Source: a virus. From it: a DNA stretch of 64,000 bases. How positions within the stretch are numbered: the first letter of the stretch is position 1; each line of letters begins with the position of its first letter. Below, one piece after another: positions 1-8,064 of this stretch. The translations under genes were made by a program, and so were the position numbers. The notes beneath the pieces were generated by a model, which saw only the letters and a program-made list of their open reading frames with translations, searched no databases and was not told the origin of the DNA. Location: IMG/VR virus record IMGVR_UViG_3300032770_000017, positions 1 to 64,000 of that record. One strand, written 5' to 3'.

Positions 1-1
1 G

Positions 2-1234
2 GCCGTGCGCGACCTGCTCAGGGAGCACCAGGGCGTCCTGCGGTGCTCGCTGCGGCGTGACCAGCAACGGCAGGACCGGTTCGTCACCACCGCGGGCGGC
101 GGGGTGCTGGCGGCAGGGATCATGTCGGGCATCACCGGTTTCGGCGCCGACGGGGCCATCGTCGATGACCCGTTCAAGGACTGGCAGGAGGCCCACAGCC
201 AGGGCCGGCGCGACCTCGTCTACAACCAGTACCGCTCGGTCATCCGCCTGCGTCTTGAGTCCGAAGCCGCGTGGGTGATCGTGGTCCAGACCCGCTGGCA
301 CGAGGACGACCTCTCCGGGCGCCTGCTGCAGGCCATGGAGGATGGCACCGGTGAGGACTGGGAACTGGTCCGCATCCCCGCCCTAGCCGAAGCGCCGGAC
401 CCGGCATCGACCGACCCCCTCCGTCGCCTGCCGGACCCGCTCGGCCGCGACCCGGGTGAGGTGATCGAGCCCGAACGGTTCAGTGCCGAAGCCGTACGGC
501 AACGCCACGTCGCCCTTGGATCCTACCTGAGCGCCGGGCTCGAACAGCAACGTCCGGCACCCGAGGAAGGCGGCGAGCTGAAACGGGCGTGGTGGCGGCT
601 GGAAGACGCCATGCCCGAGAAGGCCGACCAGTGGCTGTCCTCGTGGGACATGAAGCTGAAGGACAAGGAGACGGGCGACTACGTCGTCGGGCAGGTATGG
701 GCGCGCACGGGCAAGGACTGTTGGCTCGTCGACCAGATCAGGGGCCAGTTCAACTTCGCCACCACCGTCAATGCCGTGGCCCTGATGCAGGTGCGCTGGC
801 CCCAGTGCCACCGCCACATCATCGAGAACGCCGGCAACGGGCCTGAGGTGATGCAGGCACTGAAGTCCTCGGCGATGGGCTACGACCTGATGGAGGAGAT
901 GGCCGGGCAACTCGCCATGACCGCCGACGAAGTGCCGAAGGTCCAAGCGCTCCGGCGCCGGGGGATGGCCGGCATCCTGCCCAACCCGCCGAAGGGCTCG
1001 AAGATCAGCCGAGCCCGGGCCGTGGCGCCGTACATCGAAGCCGGCGACGTGCACCTGCCCCGCCATGCCTCATGGCTCGGTGCCTTCTTGGACGAGCACT
1101 CGGGCTTCCCGAACGGCACCCACGACGATCAGGTGGACGCCACCTCCCAGGCCCTGGCCCACATGCACCATTTCGGGCAGATGGGACCGCGCCGCCTGAT
1201 GGGCCAGGTGACCGAGGGCCTCGGCTTGACCTGA
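2..1234 (+). CDS. terL: Terminase large subunit, C-terminal part (5' truncated by window edge)
   Basis: DNA-packaging motor: ATPase that pumps DNA into the prohead and nuclease that cuts concatemers. The frame is open to the window edge, so the start lies upstream and the P-loop is not visible. Visible parts are a Walker B-like GAIVDDPF near residue 50, the TRWHEDDL motif typical of terminases near residue 96, then an RNase H-like nuclease with the first acidic residue in SWDMKLKD (about 213) and the final acidic pair in HDDQVDA (about 375). The order ATPase then nuclease fits TerL. The next transcript begins immediately downstream with its own promoter, whose -35 lies in the last codons of this gene. 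Confidence 0.9.
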   Translation, partial: AVRDLLREHQGVLRCSLRRDQQRQDRFVTTAGGGVLAAGIMSGITGFGADGAIVDDPFKDWQEAHSQGRRDLVYNQYRSVIRLRLESEAAWVIVVQTRWHEDDLSGRLLQAMEDGTGEDWELVRIPALAEAPDPASTDPLRRLPDPLGRDPGEVIEPERFSAEAVRQRHVALGSYLSAGLEQQRPAPEEGGELKRAWWRLEDAMPEKADQWLSSWDMKLKDKETGDYVVGQVWARTGKDCWLVDQIRGQFNFATTVNAVALMQVRWPQCHRHIIENAGNGPEVMQALKSSAMGYDLMEEMAGQLAMTADEVPKVQALRRRGMAGILPNPPKGSKISRARAVAPYIEAGDVHLPRHASWLGAFLDEHSGFPNGTHDDQVDATSQALAHMHHFGQMGPRRLMGQVTEGLGLT

Positions 1235-1255
1235 GAACTTCACCGCGGTTAGGAT
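1226..1255 (+). promoter_or_regulatory. SigA-type promoter for near-leaderless transcript
   Basis: TTGACC (1226-1231), 18-nt spacer, TAGGAT (1250-1255), then 8 nt to the GTG at 1264. It is one of a recurring family in this window with the -10 hexamer a few bases from the start codon. Confidence 0.6.
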
Positions 1256-1263
1256 GAGGAGCC

Positions 1264-1569
1264 GTGGCTACACCTCCGGCGGTGGTCGTTGGTTCAAGGG
1301 AGATCGAGGGCGGCGGCTGGGAGATCGACGTCTCCATCGGCGACGCCATCGTCACCATGGAGTACCGCGACGGTGCTCTGGGCGCGGTCCCCGGCCCTTT
1401 CTGGCTGGAACCTGGGACTGTCGTCACGGAAGTGTCGAGAATGAGCCAATCCGGGGCGGTGGTCCTTTATCCGGTTGACCCGCCTTTCCGTGTCGATGCC
1501 ATGGGCTATTACCGGCCTCGCTTCGAGACGGATGGGACGGCGACCCTTGTCCCGGTCGCGGGGTCGTGA
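1264..1569 (+). CDS. Hypothetical protein, 101 aa
   Basis: Not recognised. It has a mixed beta-rich composition with no membrane segment or metal site. The GTG at 1264 sits 8 nt after a TAGGAT -10 hexamer, so the mRNA probably starts at or just before the start codon. The stop overlaps the next ATG (TGATG), which indicates translational coupling with the 62-residue protein that follows. Confidence 0.6.
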   Translation: MATPPAVVVGSREIEGGGWEIDVSIGDAIVTMEYRDGALGAVPGPFWLEPGTVVTEVSRMSQSGAVVLYPVDPPFRVDAMGYYRPRFETDGTATLVPVAGS

Positions 1570-1757
1570 TGGCTACAGGCTGGGACGCAGTCAACGAAAC
1601 CCTGGCCCGCGACGGTCTCGAACAGGTCGGTTGGTGGCACGACGAGCCCAAGGTGTGCAATCACTTCGCCTATGCGCAATTCGGCGAATGCGGGCGTGAA
1701 TCGGGAGAATGGAAGCCCGTCTATGTGCGGCGCATTGTGAAAGCGCGACGAAAGTAA
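1569..1757 (+). CDS. Hypothetical protein, 62 aa
   Basis: Not recognised. The ATG at 1569 overlaps the stop of the preceding gene; an alternative GTG lies one codon earlier at 1566. The protein is rich in Trp, His and Glu (DAVNETLARDGLEQVGWW, HDEPKVCNHF) and ends in a basic tail. It is small and soluble, and directly abuts the next start. Confidence 0.5.
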   Translation: MATGWDAVNETLARDGLEQVGWWHDEPKVCNHFAYAQFGECGRESGEWKPVYVRRIVKARRK

Positions 1758-1973
1758 ATGCCCCGCCTGCGCATGTCCCAACTGATCGCCCGCACGCGTC
1801 GCGCCAAGCGATTGAGCCCCGAGCGCCAGGTGATCAAGGCAGCCGAGGACCGGGAACGCAAAGAGAAGGCCAAGCGCATGGACCGCGACGCCCGCATCCC
1901 TCCCGAAGCGGAGAAGTTCGGCCTCGCGCCCTATGCCGGCCGACCGTTGCCGCCCATGTACCCCGAGGACTAG
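1758..1973 (+). CDS. Small basic hypothetical protein, 71 aa
   Basis: Starts one base after the preceding stop. The N-terminal two-thirds is strongly charged and probably helical (many Arg, Lys, Glu), followed by a Pro-rich tail (APYAGRPLPPMYPED). A nucleic-acid-binding role is possible from composition only. Its end is followed by GGAGGT, the ribosome site for the next gene. Confidence 0.5.
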   Translation: MPRLRMSQLIARTRRAKRLSPERQVIKAAEDRERKEKAKRMDRDARIPPEAEKFGLAPYAGRPLPPMYPED

Positions 1974-1987
1974 AGGAGGTCGCCCGA

Positions 1988-2932
1988 ATGAGCGAGATGG
2001 AGGAGTTCCCGCCCTTCACGAAGGAGGAGGCCCGCGAGCACGTTGAGTACCTGAAGGAGGCCATTGAGGCGATGGGCGAATCCATCGCCGATGGGCTATC
2101 CGAGGCATATGAGCGGAAAGCGCACGTCGCGCTGGGCTACTCCTCGTGGGAGGCCTTCGTCGAGACCGAGTTCAAGATGACCCGGCGCAACGCCGGCTAC
2201 ATCCTCGACCGGGTCCGTCTGGCCCTCACTGTGACCGCGGAATCGCAGGGGGGAAACGCGTTTCCCCCCGAGGCTCTGTCCACCCGCGCGGCCCAGGTGC
2301 TCAAGGGTGATCCCGAAGCCCCGGCTGAGATCGCGGCGGCCATTGACGCCGGAGCCCAGCCCGCCGCTGCCGTGAAGGCGGCAGTGGAGAAACGGGCGAA
2401 GCCGAAGAAGCAGGCGCCCGTCGTCATCCCCGCCAACGCCACGGTGAAGCCTGACCAGGACGTCTTGAAGCGGATGAAGGAGGAGATCGTCGCGGTCAAT
2501 GCCGAGAACCACCAACTCAAGAAGGATCTGGCCGACGCAGAGAAGCGTGTCGCCAAACTCGCCGACATGGTCGAGAAGGTCACCAAGGAACGCTCGGGCA
2601 TGAACCGCCCGGCGCCGGTCCACCCGCTCGTGGCGTTGAGCGAGATGAAGGGCGCGGCCCTCGCCACCGAGTTTCGCCACAAGGGAGGCATGGAACTGCT
2701 CAGGAAGGCCCGGGGCGTCCTCGACGCCATGGCTGTCGCCCTGGGCTCTGAAACGGCCCCACGGGCGCCCAAGGCGGCCTCTAACGGCGAATGCCCGCAC
2801 GGCAAGACCCACCAGCAACAGGGGGCGTTCGGGGTGATGGTGGTGTGCGACCAGTGCGACGCCCGGTTCACCACGGAGCAGTGGCGGGCCCGTCAGGCGG
2901 CGATGAGGGCCGCGGCGGTGCAGGGGGCCTAG
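1988..2932 (+). CDS. Putative DNA-binding regulatory protein with HTH-like, coiled-coil and zinc-ribbon regions
   Basis: 314 residues from the ATG at 1988, which has a good ribosome site (GGAGGT about 8 nt upstream); longer upstream in-frame readings overlap the previous gene. Residues about 30-80 contain the pattern AYERKAHVALGYSSWEAF...TRRNAGYILDR, which resembles the helix-turn-helix found in ParB/KorB-like and related actinobacterial regulators. Residues about 160-205 form a heptad-like coiled coil (Lys/Glu/Leu). The C-terminus has CPHG...CDQCDARFT, a probable zinc ribbon. The most likely role is DNA binding and transcriptional regulation, but no target is evident. Confidence 0.65.
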   Translation: MSEMEEFPPFTKEEAREHVEYLKEAIEAMGESIADGLSEAYERKAHVALGYSSWEAFVETEFKMTRRNAGYILDRVRLALTVTAESQGGNAFPPEALSTRAAQVLKGDPEAPAEIAAAIDAGAQPAAAVKAAVEKRAKPKKQAPVVIPANATVKPDQDVLKRMKEEIVAVNAENHQLKKDLADAEKRVAKLADMVEKVTKERSGMNRPAPVHPLVALSEMKGAALATEFRHKGGMELLRKARGVLDAMAVALGSETAPRAPKAASNGECPHGKTHQQQGAFGVMVVCDQCDARFTTEQWRARQAAMRAAAVQGA

Positions 2933-2941
2933 CCTCACGCC

Positions 2942-3088
2942 ATGGGCCGTCTCCTGCTCCCTGACCGCGCCCTGCGCTGGGGCCTCAACCGACCTCTGGC
3001 CGCGGGCGACGTATGGGTCGGCATGCGGTGGATCAGGCGCGGCTTCTACCGTTTCGATGGTGACGACTGGTACTTCGTGAGGTACTGA
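2942..3088 (+). CDS. Small hypothetical protein, 48 aa
   Basis: Short ORF in the gap after the regulator. It encodes an Arg/Trp-rich protein (LRWGLNRPLA, VWVGMRWIRRG, YRFDGDDWYF). Its TGA overlaps the ATG of the next ORF (TGATG), an arrangement seen throughout this genome for real genes. Function unknown. Confidence 0.45.
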   Translation: MGRLLLPDRALRWGLNRPLAAGDVWVGMRWIRRGFYRFDGDDWYFVRY

Positions 3089-3234
3089 TGGCCACCAAGC
3101 GCCCAGCGCGCCCCAAGGTGAAGAAGGTGGCCAAGCCGAAGATCGCCAAGGCCAGAGCGCCCAAGGTGGCCAAGGCGAAGTCCCACGTCCCCCGCCCGGC
3201 GAAGAAGGAAGCCCACATCCGCCGCCTGCCGTGA
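3088..3234 (+). CDS. Lys/Ala/Pro-rich histone H1-like basic peptide, 48 aa
   Basis: Starts inside the stop of the preceding ORF. Almost the whole protein is Lys, Ala, Pro, Arg and Val in irregular KxAKPK / KVAKAK repeats, the composition of histone H1 tails and of bacterial Lys-Ala-Pro nucleoid proteins. By composition it should be a disordered DNA-binding peptide that could neutralise DNA. The coding call rests on the overlap and the strongly non-random composition. Confidence 0.5.
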   Translation: MATKRPARPKVKKVAKPKIAKARAPKVAKAKSHVPRPAKKEAHIRRLP

Positions 3235-3238
3235 GGGC

Positions 3239-3267
3239 TTGACGCCCATCCTAATATCTGTTAGGAT
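3239..3267 (+). promoter_or_regulatory. Promoter with perfect dyad; leaderless start
   Basis: TTGACG (3239-3244), exact 17-nt spacer, TAGGAT (3262-3267), then 6 nt to the ATG at 3274. The spacer and -10 contain a perfect inverted repeat, ATCCTAA (3248-3254) and TTAGGAT (3261-3267) separated by 6 nt. A protein bound there would block RNA polymerase, so this is a promoter plus candidate operator. Confidence 0.75.
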
Positions 3268-3273
3268 CAAGCC

Positions 3274-3474
3274 ATGAGCAGCTTCGATGTAGTCGTCGAA
3301 TGGCCCGGCCCGATCTACCGCGTCGAAATTGACGGGGAGACGCTGATGGGCGCCTTCGCCACCCGTGAGATGGCCGAGCGCACCTGCGAGCGGATGCGCC
3401 TCGAAGAGATGCGCGACGAGGCCTACGCGGTCGAGCAGCGCGGCTGGCGGTTCACCCGTCCGGAGACGCAGTGA
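3274..3474 (+). CDS. Hypothetical protein, 66 aa (leaderless)
   Basis: Not recognised. A small acidic protein starting 6 nt after a TAGGAT -10 box, so it is translated from a leaderless mRNA. The N-terminal half looks beta-stranded (FDVVVEWPGPIYRVEID), the C-terminal half helical and charged. The stop overlaps the next gene (GTGA). Confidence 0.6.
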   Translation: MSSFDVVVEWPGPIYRVEIDGETLMGAFATREMAERTCERMRLEEMRDEAYAVEQRGWRFTRPETQ

Positions 3475-3728
3475 GCCTGGACGAGGCCTACCGCCTCCAG
3501 GTCGACAACGACGAGCGCATTGCCCGACTGGCCAAGCAGGGCGTGGGCGTGGACCAGGGCACGATCGAGATGCTCCGCTTCCGTGCCTACCTTGAGGTGC
3601 TCCTCGGCGATCAGTTGCCCGAGGGGCTCCTGCGCTTCCAGCAGGGCATCGCCGAGGCGCTGACGGGCGTGGAGTCCCAGGTCACCCGGGCCAAGTTGCT
3701 CGGTGGCGGCCCGAACGGCCCGCGATGA
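3471..3728 (+). CDS. Hypothetical protein, 85 aa
   Basis: The GTG start overlaps the preceding TGA, and the stop overlaps the ATG of the exonuclease gene. The predicted protein is mostly helical (SLDEAYRLQVDNDERIARLAK). Function unknown; position suggests co-expression with the exonuclease-like gene. Confidence 0.55.
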   Translation: MSLDEAYRLQVDNDERIARLAKQGVGVDQGTIEMLRFRAYLEVLLGDQLPEGLLRFQQGIAEALTGVESQVTRAKLLGGGPNGPR

Positions 3729-4324
3729 GCCGGCTCTGCTTCATCGACACCGAGACCGTCGGGCTCGATCCCGACGCGCACCCCATCTGGGAACTGGCGC
3801 TCATCATCGACGACCTCGAATACCTCATGCGCTTCGACGTGGACCCGAATGTGGGCGATCCGATCGCGCTCAACCTCTCTGGCTTCCATGAGCGGCACTG
3901 GCGAGGCAATCACGGTGGTGGCAAATGGATGGCGTCCTCGCCTGTTGTCGTTGACCGCTGGGAAAGCATTGACGCGGCCGAGACCTTGAAGGCGGAGGAT
4001 CCTGTCCCGCGATTCGGATCAGCCAAATCGGCTCTACAGACCATTGCCAGCCTGACGCACGGCTGCCATCTCGTCGGCGCCGTCGTGTCCTTCGATGAGG
4101 AACGCCTGCGCCGGTGGATGCACCGCGAGGGCGTTGTCCCATCGTGGCATTACCACCTGATCGATGTGGAGGCGCTCGTGGTTGGGCGTCTCGGGACGGC
4201 ACCGCCATGGGATAGCCAGTATCTGAGCACGTCCGTCGGCGTTGACCCAGACCGGTTTGATCGCCACACGGCGCTCGGGGATGCACGGTGGGCCAAGGCG
4301 CTGTACGAAGCGGTGATGTCGTGA
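3725..4324 (+). CDS. DnaQ-like 3'-5' exonuclease (DEDDh)
   Basis: Predicted single-strand 3'-5' exonuclease of the RNase H-like DEDD superfamily. Exo I motif is FIDTETVG with D8 and E10. An Exo II-type acidic region is GAVVSFDEERL. Exo III is HTALGD (His181 to Asp186), the histidine variant (DEDDh). At 199 residues it is the size of a stand-alone exonuclease domain with no polymerase. Overlaps with both neighbours imply translational coupling. Its location next to packaging genes rather than a replication module is unusual. It could act in DNA end-processing or nucleic acid scavenging. Confidence 0.8.
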   Translation: MSRLCFIDTETVGLDPDAHPIWELALIIDDLEYLMRFDVDPNVGDPIALNLSGFHERHWRGNHGGGKWMASSPVVVDRWESIDAAETLKAEDPVPRFGSAKSALQTIASLTHGCHLVGAVVSFDEERLRRWMHREGVVPSWHYHLIDVEALVVGRLGTAPPWDSQYLSTSVGVDPDRFDRHTALGDARWAKALYEAVMS

Positions 4325-4683
4325 CTCTGTTCGCCTTCACCCTGCTCTCTCTGGCTGCCTGGCGCGTGGCGATGATCGTCTCCGTGGATTCGATCGGCGA
4401 CCCCTTCCGTCGCGCCGTAGCCCTGCGCTGGAAGCCCGTAGAGGTGCCCCTGCGCGACGGCCGCGGCGACGAGGTGGTCGGCACAGCCACCCTCAGGCCG
4501 GCGTGGGTCACCGCCCTGGTGAACTGCCCGAGCTGCACCGACGTATGGACGGCAGGCGCCGGGGTGTTGCTCCTGCACGCGGCGGGACTGTGCGACCAGT
4601 GGCGATGGGTGGCCCTGGCTTGGCTGGCCGCGGCCGGTGTCGGTGTGCTGCTGTCCGATGTGAGCGAGAGGTTGAGCCGGTGA
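4321..4683 (+). CDS. DUF1360-like small membrane protein
   Basis: 120 residues from the GTG at 4321, which overlaps the preceding stop. It has an N-terminal hydrophobic helix (TLFAFTLLSLAAWRVAMIV), a central polar segment, the motif CPSCTDVW (a CPxCxxxW signature of DUF1360 proteins), and two further hydrophobic stretches. The DUF1360 family has no assigned activity; members are small integral membrane proteins. Family assignment is from recall of the pattern, not a search. Confidence 0.6.
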   Translation: MTLFAFTLLSLAAWRVAMIVSVDSIGDPFRRAVALRWKPVEVPLRDGRGDEVVGTATLRPAWVTALVNCPSCTDVWTAGAGVLLLHAAGLCDQWRWVALAWLAAAGVGVLLSDVSERLSR

Positions 4684-4955
4684 CCGCCGAACATCCGCAA
4701 CGCCACCGCTGCCCGACCTGCGACCATTTCCGCGCCCTGCGCGACGCCAAGGCTGCCCTCGCGACCTTGGAAGCGGCTGCAGACGCATGGCTCGATCAGT
4801 GCGCCGACCATGAGGGCGGGGAGTATTTCTACCGCGACGTGCTGTGGGAGATCCGAGAGATCCTCGCTCAGCCCACGACCAGCGCGGTGATGATCGACGG
4901 CATCAAGGCGGCGATGCGGTACGTGCCGGTGAAGCCCGCAGACAAGGAGGGCTAG
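4680..4955 (+). CDS. Hypothetical protein with N-terminal CxxC, 91 aa
   Basis: The GTG at 4680 overlaps the stop of the membrane protein gene. Residues about 10-16 give HRCPTCDHF, a likely half zinc-binding site, followed by a long helical segment (RALRDAKAALATLEAAADAW). Unknown function. Confidence 0.55.
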   Translation: MTAEHPQRHRCPTCDHFRALRDAKAALATLEAAADAWLDQCADHEGGEYFYRDVLWEIREILAQPTTSAVMIDGIKAAMRYVPVKPADKEG

Positions 4956-5135
4956 GTGACCAGCGCCGCCCTGACCAAGATGGAGGCCACCCAACAGATG
5001 GTCATCCTCGTGGAGCGCTCCTTCCGCAAGCACGCCGACGGCGACGACGTGCTCAGCGACCTCACGGCGTGGTTGCAGGCCAGAGGGCTGGTGCTGACCG
5101 GTGAGGGCGTCAAGCGGCTGAAAAAGGGCCGGTGA
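4956..5135 (+). CDS. Small hypothetical protein, 59 aa
   Basis: The GTG at 4956 follows the preceding stop directly, with GGAGGG about 7 nt upstream as ribosome site. Helical, charged protein ending GEGVKRLKKGR. Unknown function. Confidence 0.5.
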   Translation: MTSAALTKMEATQQMVILVERSFRKHADGDDVLSDLTAWLQARGLVLTGEGVKRLKKGR

Positions 5136-5209
5136 TGACCATCGAGCAAGCCAAGGCGGTCGGCAATCTCGCGTCGATGGCCGAGGCGTGAGAGGAAAGG
5201 TCGGTGACC

Positions 5210-5407
5210 ATGGCGAATAACCCGCTAGACGAGGTCTGCGCCAACTGCGGCCACCGCTGGGGCGAGCATGGCGCCGTGCGTGACGAGTGCCCCGGCAGCC
5301 GCAGCTTCGTGCCTACTGGCCGCTACGCGAGCGACCTGGAAGACATGGACCCATTCGCCATGGCCGACCTGAGCCAGCGGAGCCAGACCGACATGGAGAA
5401 GTCATGA
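5210..5407 (+). CDS. Small zinc-ribbon-like protein, 65 aa
   Basis: The start is placed at the ATG at 5210 (GAGGAAAGG upstream); a GTG two codons earlier (5204) is possible. The N-terminus contains CANCGHRWGEH and ECPG, a CxxC-H-C arrangement common in small actinophage proteins and likely to bind zinc. The C-terminal half is acidic and unstructured. Unknown function. Confidence 0.55.
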   Translation: MANNPLDEVCANCGHRWGEHGAVRDECPGSRSFVPTGRYASDLEDMDPFAMADLSQRSQTDMEKS

Positions 5408-5426
5408 GGGGTCGGGGAGGTAAGTG

Positions 5427-5567
5427 ATGGCTGAGAAGGTCATCTGTCGCCTCGTCGGCTGCACGAGCGTGTTCGCACGATGGTGGCGGTGGCCGCACGA
5501 GTTGTGCTCCTGGATGGTCGATGTGACGGGCTCGCTAGAGCACCGGGGGGAGGTAGCTGATGACTGA
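5427..5567 (+). CDS. Small Trp/Cys-rich hypothetical protein, 46 aa
   Basis: Ribosome site GGGGAGG is about 8 nt upstream of the ATG at 5427. The product contains FARWWRWPHELCSWM. Its end overlaps the start of the next gene by 8 nt. Unknown function. Confidence 0.45.
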   Translation: MAEKVICRLVGCTSVFARWWRWPHELCSWMVDVTGSLEHRGEVADD

Positions 5568-5955
5568 GCAACGGTCGGACTGCCCGCTGATGCAGACGTG
5601 CGAGTACCCGCTTGTTGGTTACGGCTGCGAGTTCGCCATCCGTTGCGGCCGCATCCGAGACAAGCTCGACGCGTGGGACCGGTACGCCAGCTTCAAGCTG
5701 TCAGACCTCGTCGGCATTGAGTGCCCGTCGTGCCACTTCGACCTCGGTGACCATACGGCCGCCGAGTTCGAAGGGGCCAGCGTGAGGCCGAACACGACAG
5801 GAGATGGATCGGCAGCGAGCCGGGTCCGGTGGCGCCTTCGCGCTCGGACGTTTCGCGCGACCCCACCGGACCCACGGCGCAGGCTATCGGGGCGCAAACT
5901 GACTGAGGAGCCCAACCTCCCACCACCCCCGGCGGTGCCGCTCGCTGACACCTGA
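5560..5955 (+). CDS. Cys-rich hypothetical protein, 131 aa
   Basis: Residues 1-60 have regularly spaced cysteines (DCPLMQTCEYPL, YGCEFAIRCG, ECPSCHFDLGDH) suggesting one or two zinc sites. From about residue 65 the composition becomes Arg/Pro-rich and low quality, so the C-terminal half may be disordered or the result of an old frameshift. Last gene before the portal. Confidence 0.5.
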   Translation: MTEQRSDCPLMQTCEYPLVGYGCEFAIRCGRIRDKLDAWDRYASFKLSDLVGIECPSCHFDLGDHTAAEFEGASVRPNTTGDGSAASRVRWRLRARTFRATPPDPRRRLSGRKLTEEPNLPPPPAVPLADT

Positions 5956-5964
5956 GCGCCTCGC

Positions 5965-8022
5965 GTGGCAGGCTATGGCGCGATGCCCCGCCGCGCCCCG
6001 ACGCCAACCGCGCCGGTCGCGGCCCGTCCCGCCGCCCGCAGGCCCCCGGAGACGCCCCTTCAACGCCGGGCCCGGCTGAAGTCCGAAGCGGTCGCCAGCG
6101 CCCGCAACACCAAGCCCTCAGGCGCCCGGGCGCTGCTCAAGGCCAGCCTCAACACCCAAAGCCTGACGGCGGCTGCCATGGTGCTCGACGGCGGATTAGA
6201 CGGGCTGGAGGCGCCGCTGCCCAATGCCGTCACCCGTACCTGGCAGTGGACAGCGACATCATTTTTGGACACTGTGCCCGAGTTGTCCGCTGCTCGCATG
6301 TATGTCGGAAATGCTCTGGCCAGGGTACGGCTGAAGGTGGGCAAGCGCAACCCGGACGGCACCGTGGTCGACGCCTTTGACGGGGCCGAGCCGGTGGAAG
6401 GGCTCGACCAGGCGATCGCGGATGAGGCGGCCGACATCATCGCCACCATCCGCACAGAGATCGGCGGGCAATCGGAGCTGATGCGGTCCTATGCCCAAAA
6501 GATGTTCGTCAACGGCGAGCTTTATTTAGTGCCGCGCGACTCACCAGCGGGGATGACATTCGAGGTGCTCTCGACCATGGAACTGCTCCGGTCGGGCAAT
6601 GACTTCACCATCTTCCGAGGGCCGGGCTTCCCCACCGAGCCCCTGGACCCTAACGTCACGCCCATTCGGATCTGGCGGCCAGACGACCGCTACAACTTCC
6701 TGGCCACGTCCTCGGTGCGGTCGTGCCTGGGGATCCTCTCGGAGCTGGACGTGCTCACCCGCCTGGTGATGGCCTCCAGCCTCTCGCGTATGAGCCTGTC
6801 GGGCATGATCGTGCTGCCGGACTCGGCCGACTCGCCCATTGACGACGGCACCGGGGAGGACGGCCAGACCTCCGAGCAGATGAACCCGCTGCTCGCCGAC
6901 ATCATCGTGCAGGGGTGCAAGGCAGTGGACGACCCATCGTCGCCGGCGGCCTTCATGCCTTATATCGCGCAGGTCCCGGATGAGGCTGTGAACCTGATTC
7001 ACCACGTCCCATTCCAATCTTCTGGCGTTGAGCACATGGACCAGCGCGCCGAGGCCATCGGGCGATTGGCAATGGGACTGGACCTGCCGCCGGAAATAGT
7101 GCTAGGGCATAAAGATTCCACTTTTACAAATGCGATCCAGATCAGCGAGGACACCTTCAAGGTCTATTTGCTGCCAATGGTGCAATTGCTGGTCGACGCG
7201 GTGACCATCGCGGTGCTGTGGCCGGCAATGGCGAAGAACCGCGGGCTCGACCCGGACCGCGTCAAGGCGGCGGGCTATCCCGAGGAAATCCTGACCGTCG
7301 CCGTACACTACGACGCTTCCGACCTGATCTCCCACCCGGACAAGTCCAAGGAACTGGCCGACCTCTACGTCAAAGACCTCACCTTCTCCGCGGTCAGGAC
7401 GTCCGAGGTGCGGATGGCGTACGGGCTTGACCCGACCGAGACAGTGGACGACGACGAGAAGTCGGCACGGCTCGACACCTACCAGCGGGCCCACATCCGG
7501 GAGACCATCACCCCGCTGCCCGGCGGTCAGGTCGACCTCTCCCTCGGCGCGCAGGGAACCTCCATCGTCACCGGTACCACCGGGGCCACTGGCCCGGCGG
7601 AGGAGCCCCAGGGCGTCACCGCGGCCCTGGCGTCACAGATCGCCGGGGCGGCCGACCTGCTCATGGAACGCGTGGCCGAGCGACTGGGGTCCAAGGTTCG
7701 CTCGGCGGTGCGCAACAAGCCCGATGTGGCCGAGTTCTCAGTGATCGGCGGCGTCTCGAACGAGAACATCACCCGCGTCCTCGGGCGGGCGTCAGTCGAG
7801 CGGTTGGTGACCGATCTGCCGGCCATGCTGCGCACCGAGCTGGACGGGTTCGCACGGGCGGTGACGAAGATGGCGGCACGCGCCGGGCACCCATCGCCGA
7901 AGCGGCTGGCCGAGCATCTGTCGCTCAAGCTGGCCGACATGCTCGACGCCCATCTCTACGGGCAGGGCAAAGAGGCGAGCCCGGACGTGTTCGCCCCTCT
8001 GGTCGACGCCTCTCTCGCCTGA
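5965..8022 (+). CDS. Portal protein
   Basis: 685-residue portal that forms the dodecameric ring at the unique capsid vertex, docks terminase and later the neck. After a basic, Pro/Arg-rich N-terminus, the sequence carries features typical of actinophage portals: WQWTATSFLDTVPELSAARMYV, the central MDQRAEAIGRLAMGLDLPPE with LGHKDSTFTNA, and the long helical stem region SEDTFKVYLLPMVQLLVDAV. Start is the GTG at 5965; an ATG at 5983 is an alternative. Position after TerL and before a MuF-type protein supports the call. The C-terminal 150 residues are Gly/Ala-rich and helical. Confidence 0.88.
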   Translation: MAGYGAMPRRAPTPTAPVAARPAARRPPETPLQRRARLKSEAVASARNTKPSGARALLKASLNTQSLTAAAMVLDGGLDGLEAPLPNAVTRTWQWTATSFLDTVPELSAARMYVGNALARVRLKVGKRNPDGTVVDAFDGAEPVEGLDQAIADEAADIIATIRTEIGGQSELMRSYAQKMFVNGELYLVPRDSPAGMTFEVLSTMELLRSGNDFTIFRGPGFPTEPLDPNVTPIRIWRPDDRYNFLATSSVRSCLGILSELDVLTRLVMASSLSRMSLSGMIVLPDSADSPIDDGTGEDGQTSEQMNPLLADIIVQGCKAVDDPSSPAAFMPYIAQVPDEAVNLIHHVPFQSSGVEHMDQRAEAIGRLAMGLDLPPEIVLGHKDSTFTNAIQISEDTFKVYLLPMVQLLVDAVTIAVLWPAMAKNRGLDPDRVKAAGYPEEILTVAVHYDASDLISHPDKSKELADLYVKDLTFSAVRTSEVRMAYGLDPTETVDDDEKSARLDTYQRAHIRETITPLPGGQVDLSLGAQGTSIVTGTTGATGPAEEPQGVTAALASQIAGAADLLMERVAERLGSKVRSAVRNKPDVAEFSVIGGVSNENITRVLGRASVERLVTDLPAMLRTELDGFARAVTKMAARAGHPSPKRLAEHLSLKLADMLDAHLYGQGKEASPDVFAPLVDASLA

Positions 8023-8029
8023 TTGCCCG

Positions 8030-8058
8030 TTTACCCTCGTCCTCATAAAGGTTAGGAT
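8030..8058 (+). promoter_or_regulatory. Promoter with near-perfect dyad for the Lsr2-like gene
   Basis: TTTACC (8030-8035), 17-nt spacer, TAGGAT (8053-8058), 6 nt, ATG at 8065. TCCTCA (8040-8045) and TTAGGA (8052-8057) are 6 nt apart, one mismatch from the dyad at 3248-3267. Leaderless promoter plus candidate operator. Confidence 0.7.
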
Positions 8059-8064
8059 GAGGGC

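Noticed and set aside
1709-1987. N-terminal extension of the regulator gene back to 1709
   Set aside because: It overlaps the gene at 1758 in another frame and has no ribosome site; the ATG at 1988 follows GGAGGT.
5135-5191. 18-codon frame starting inside the stop of the 59-residue gene
   Set aside because: Overlap arrangement fits, but no ribosome site and too short to support.
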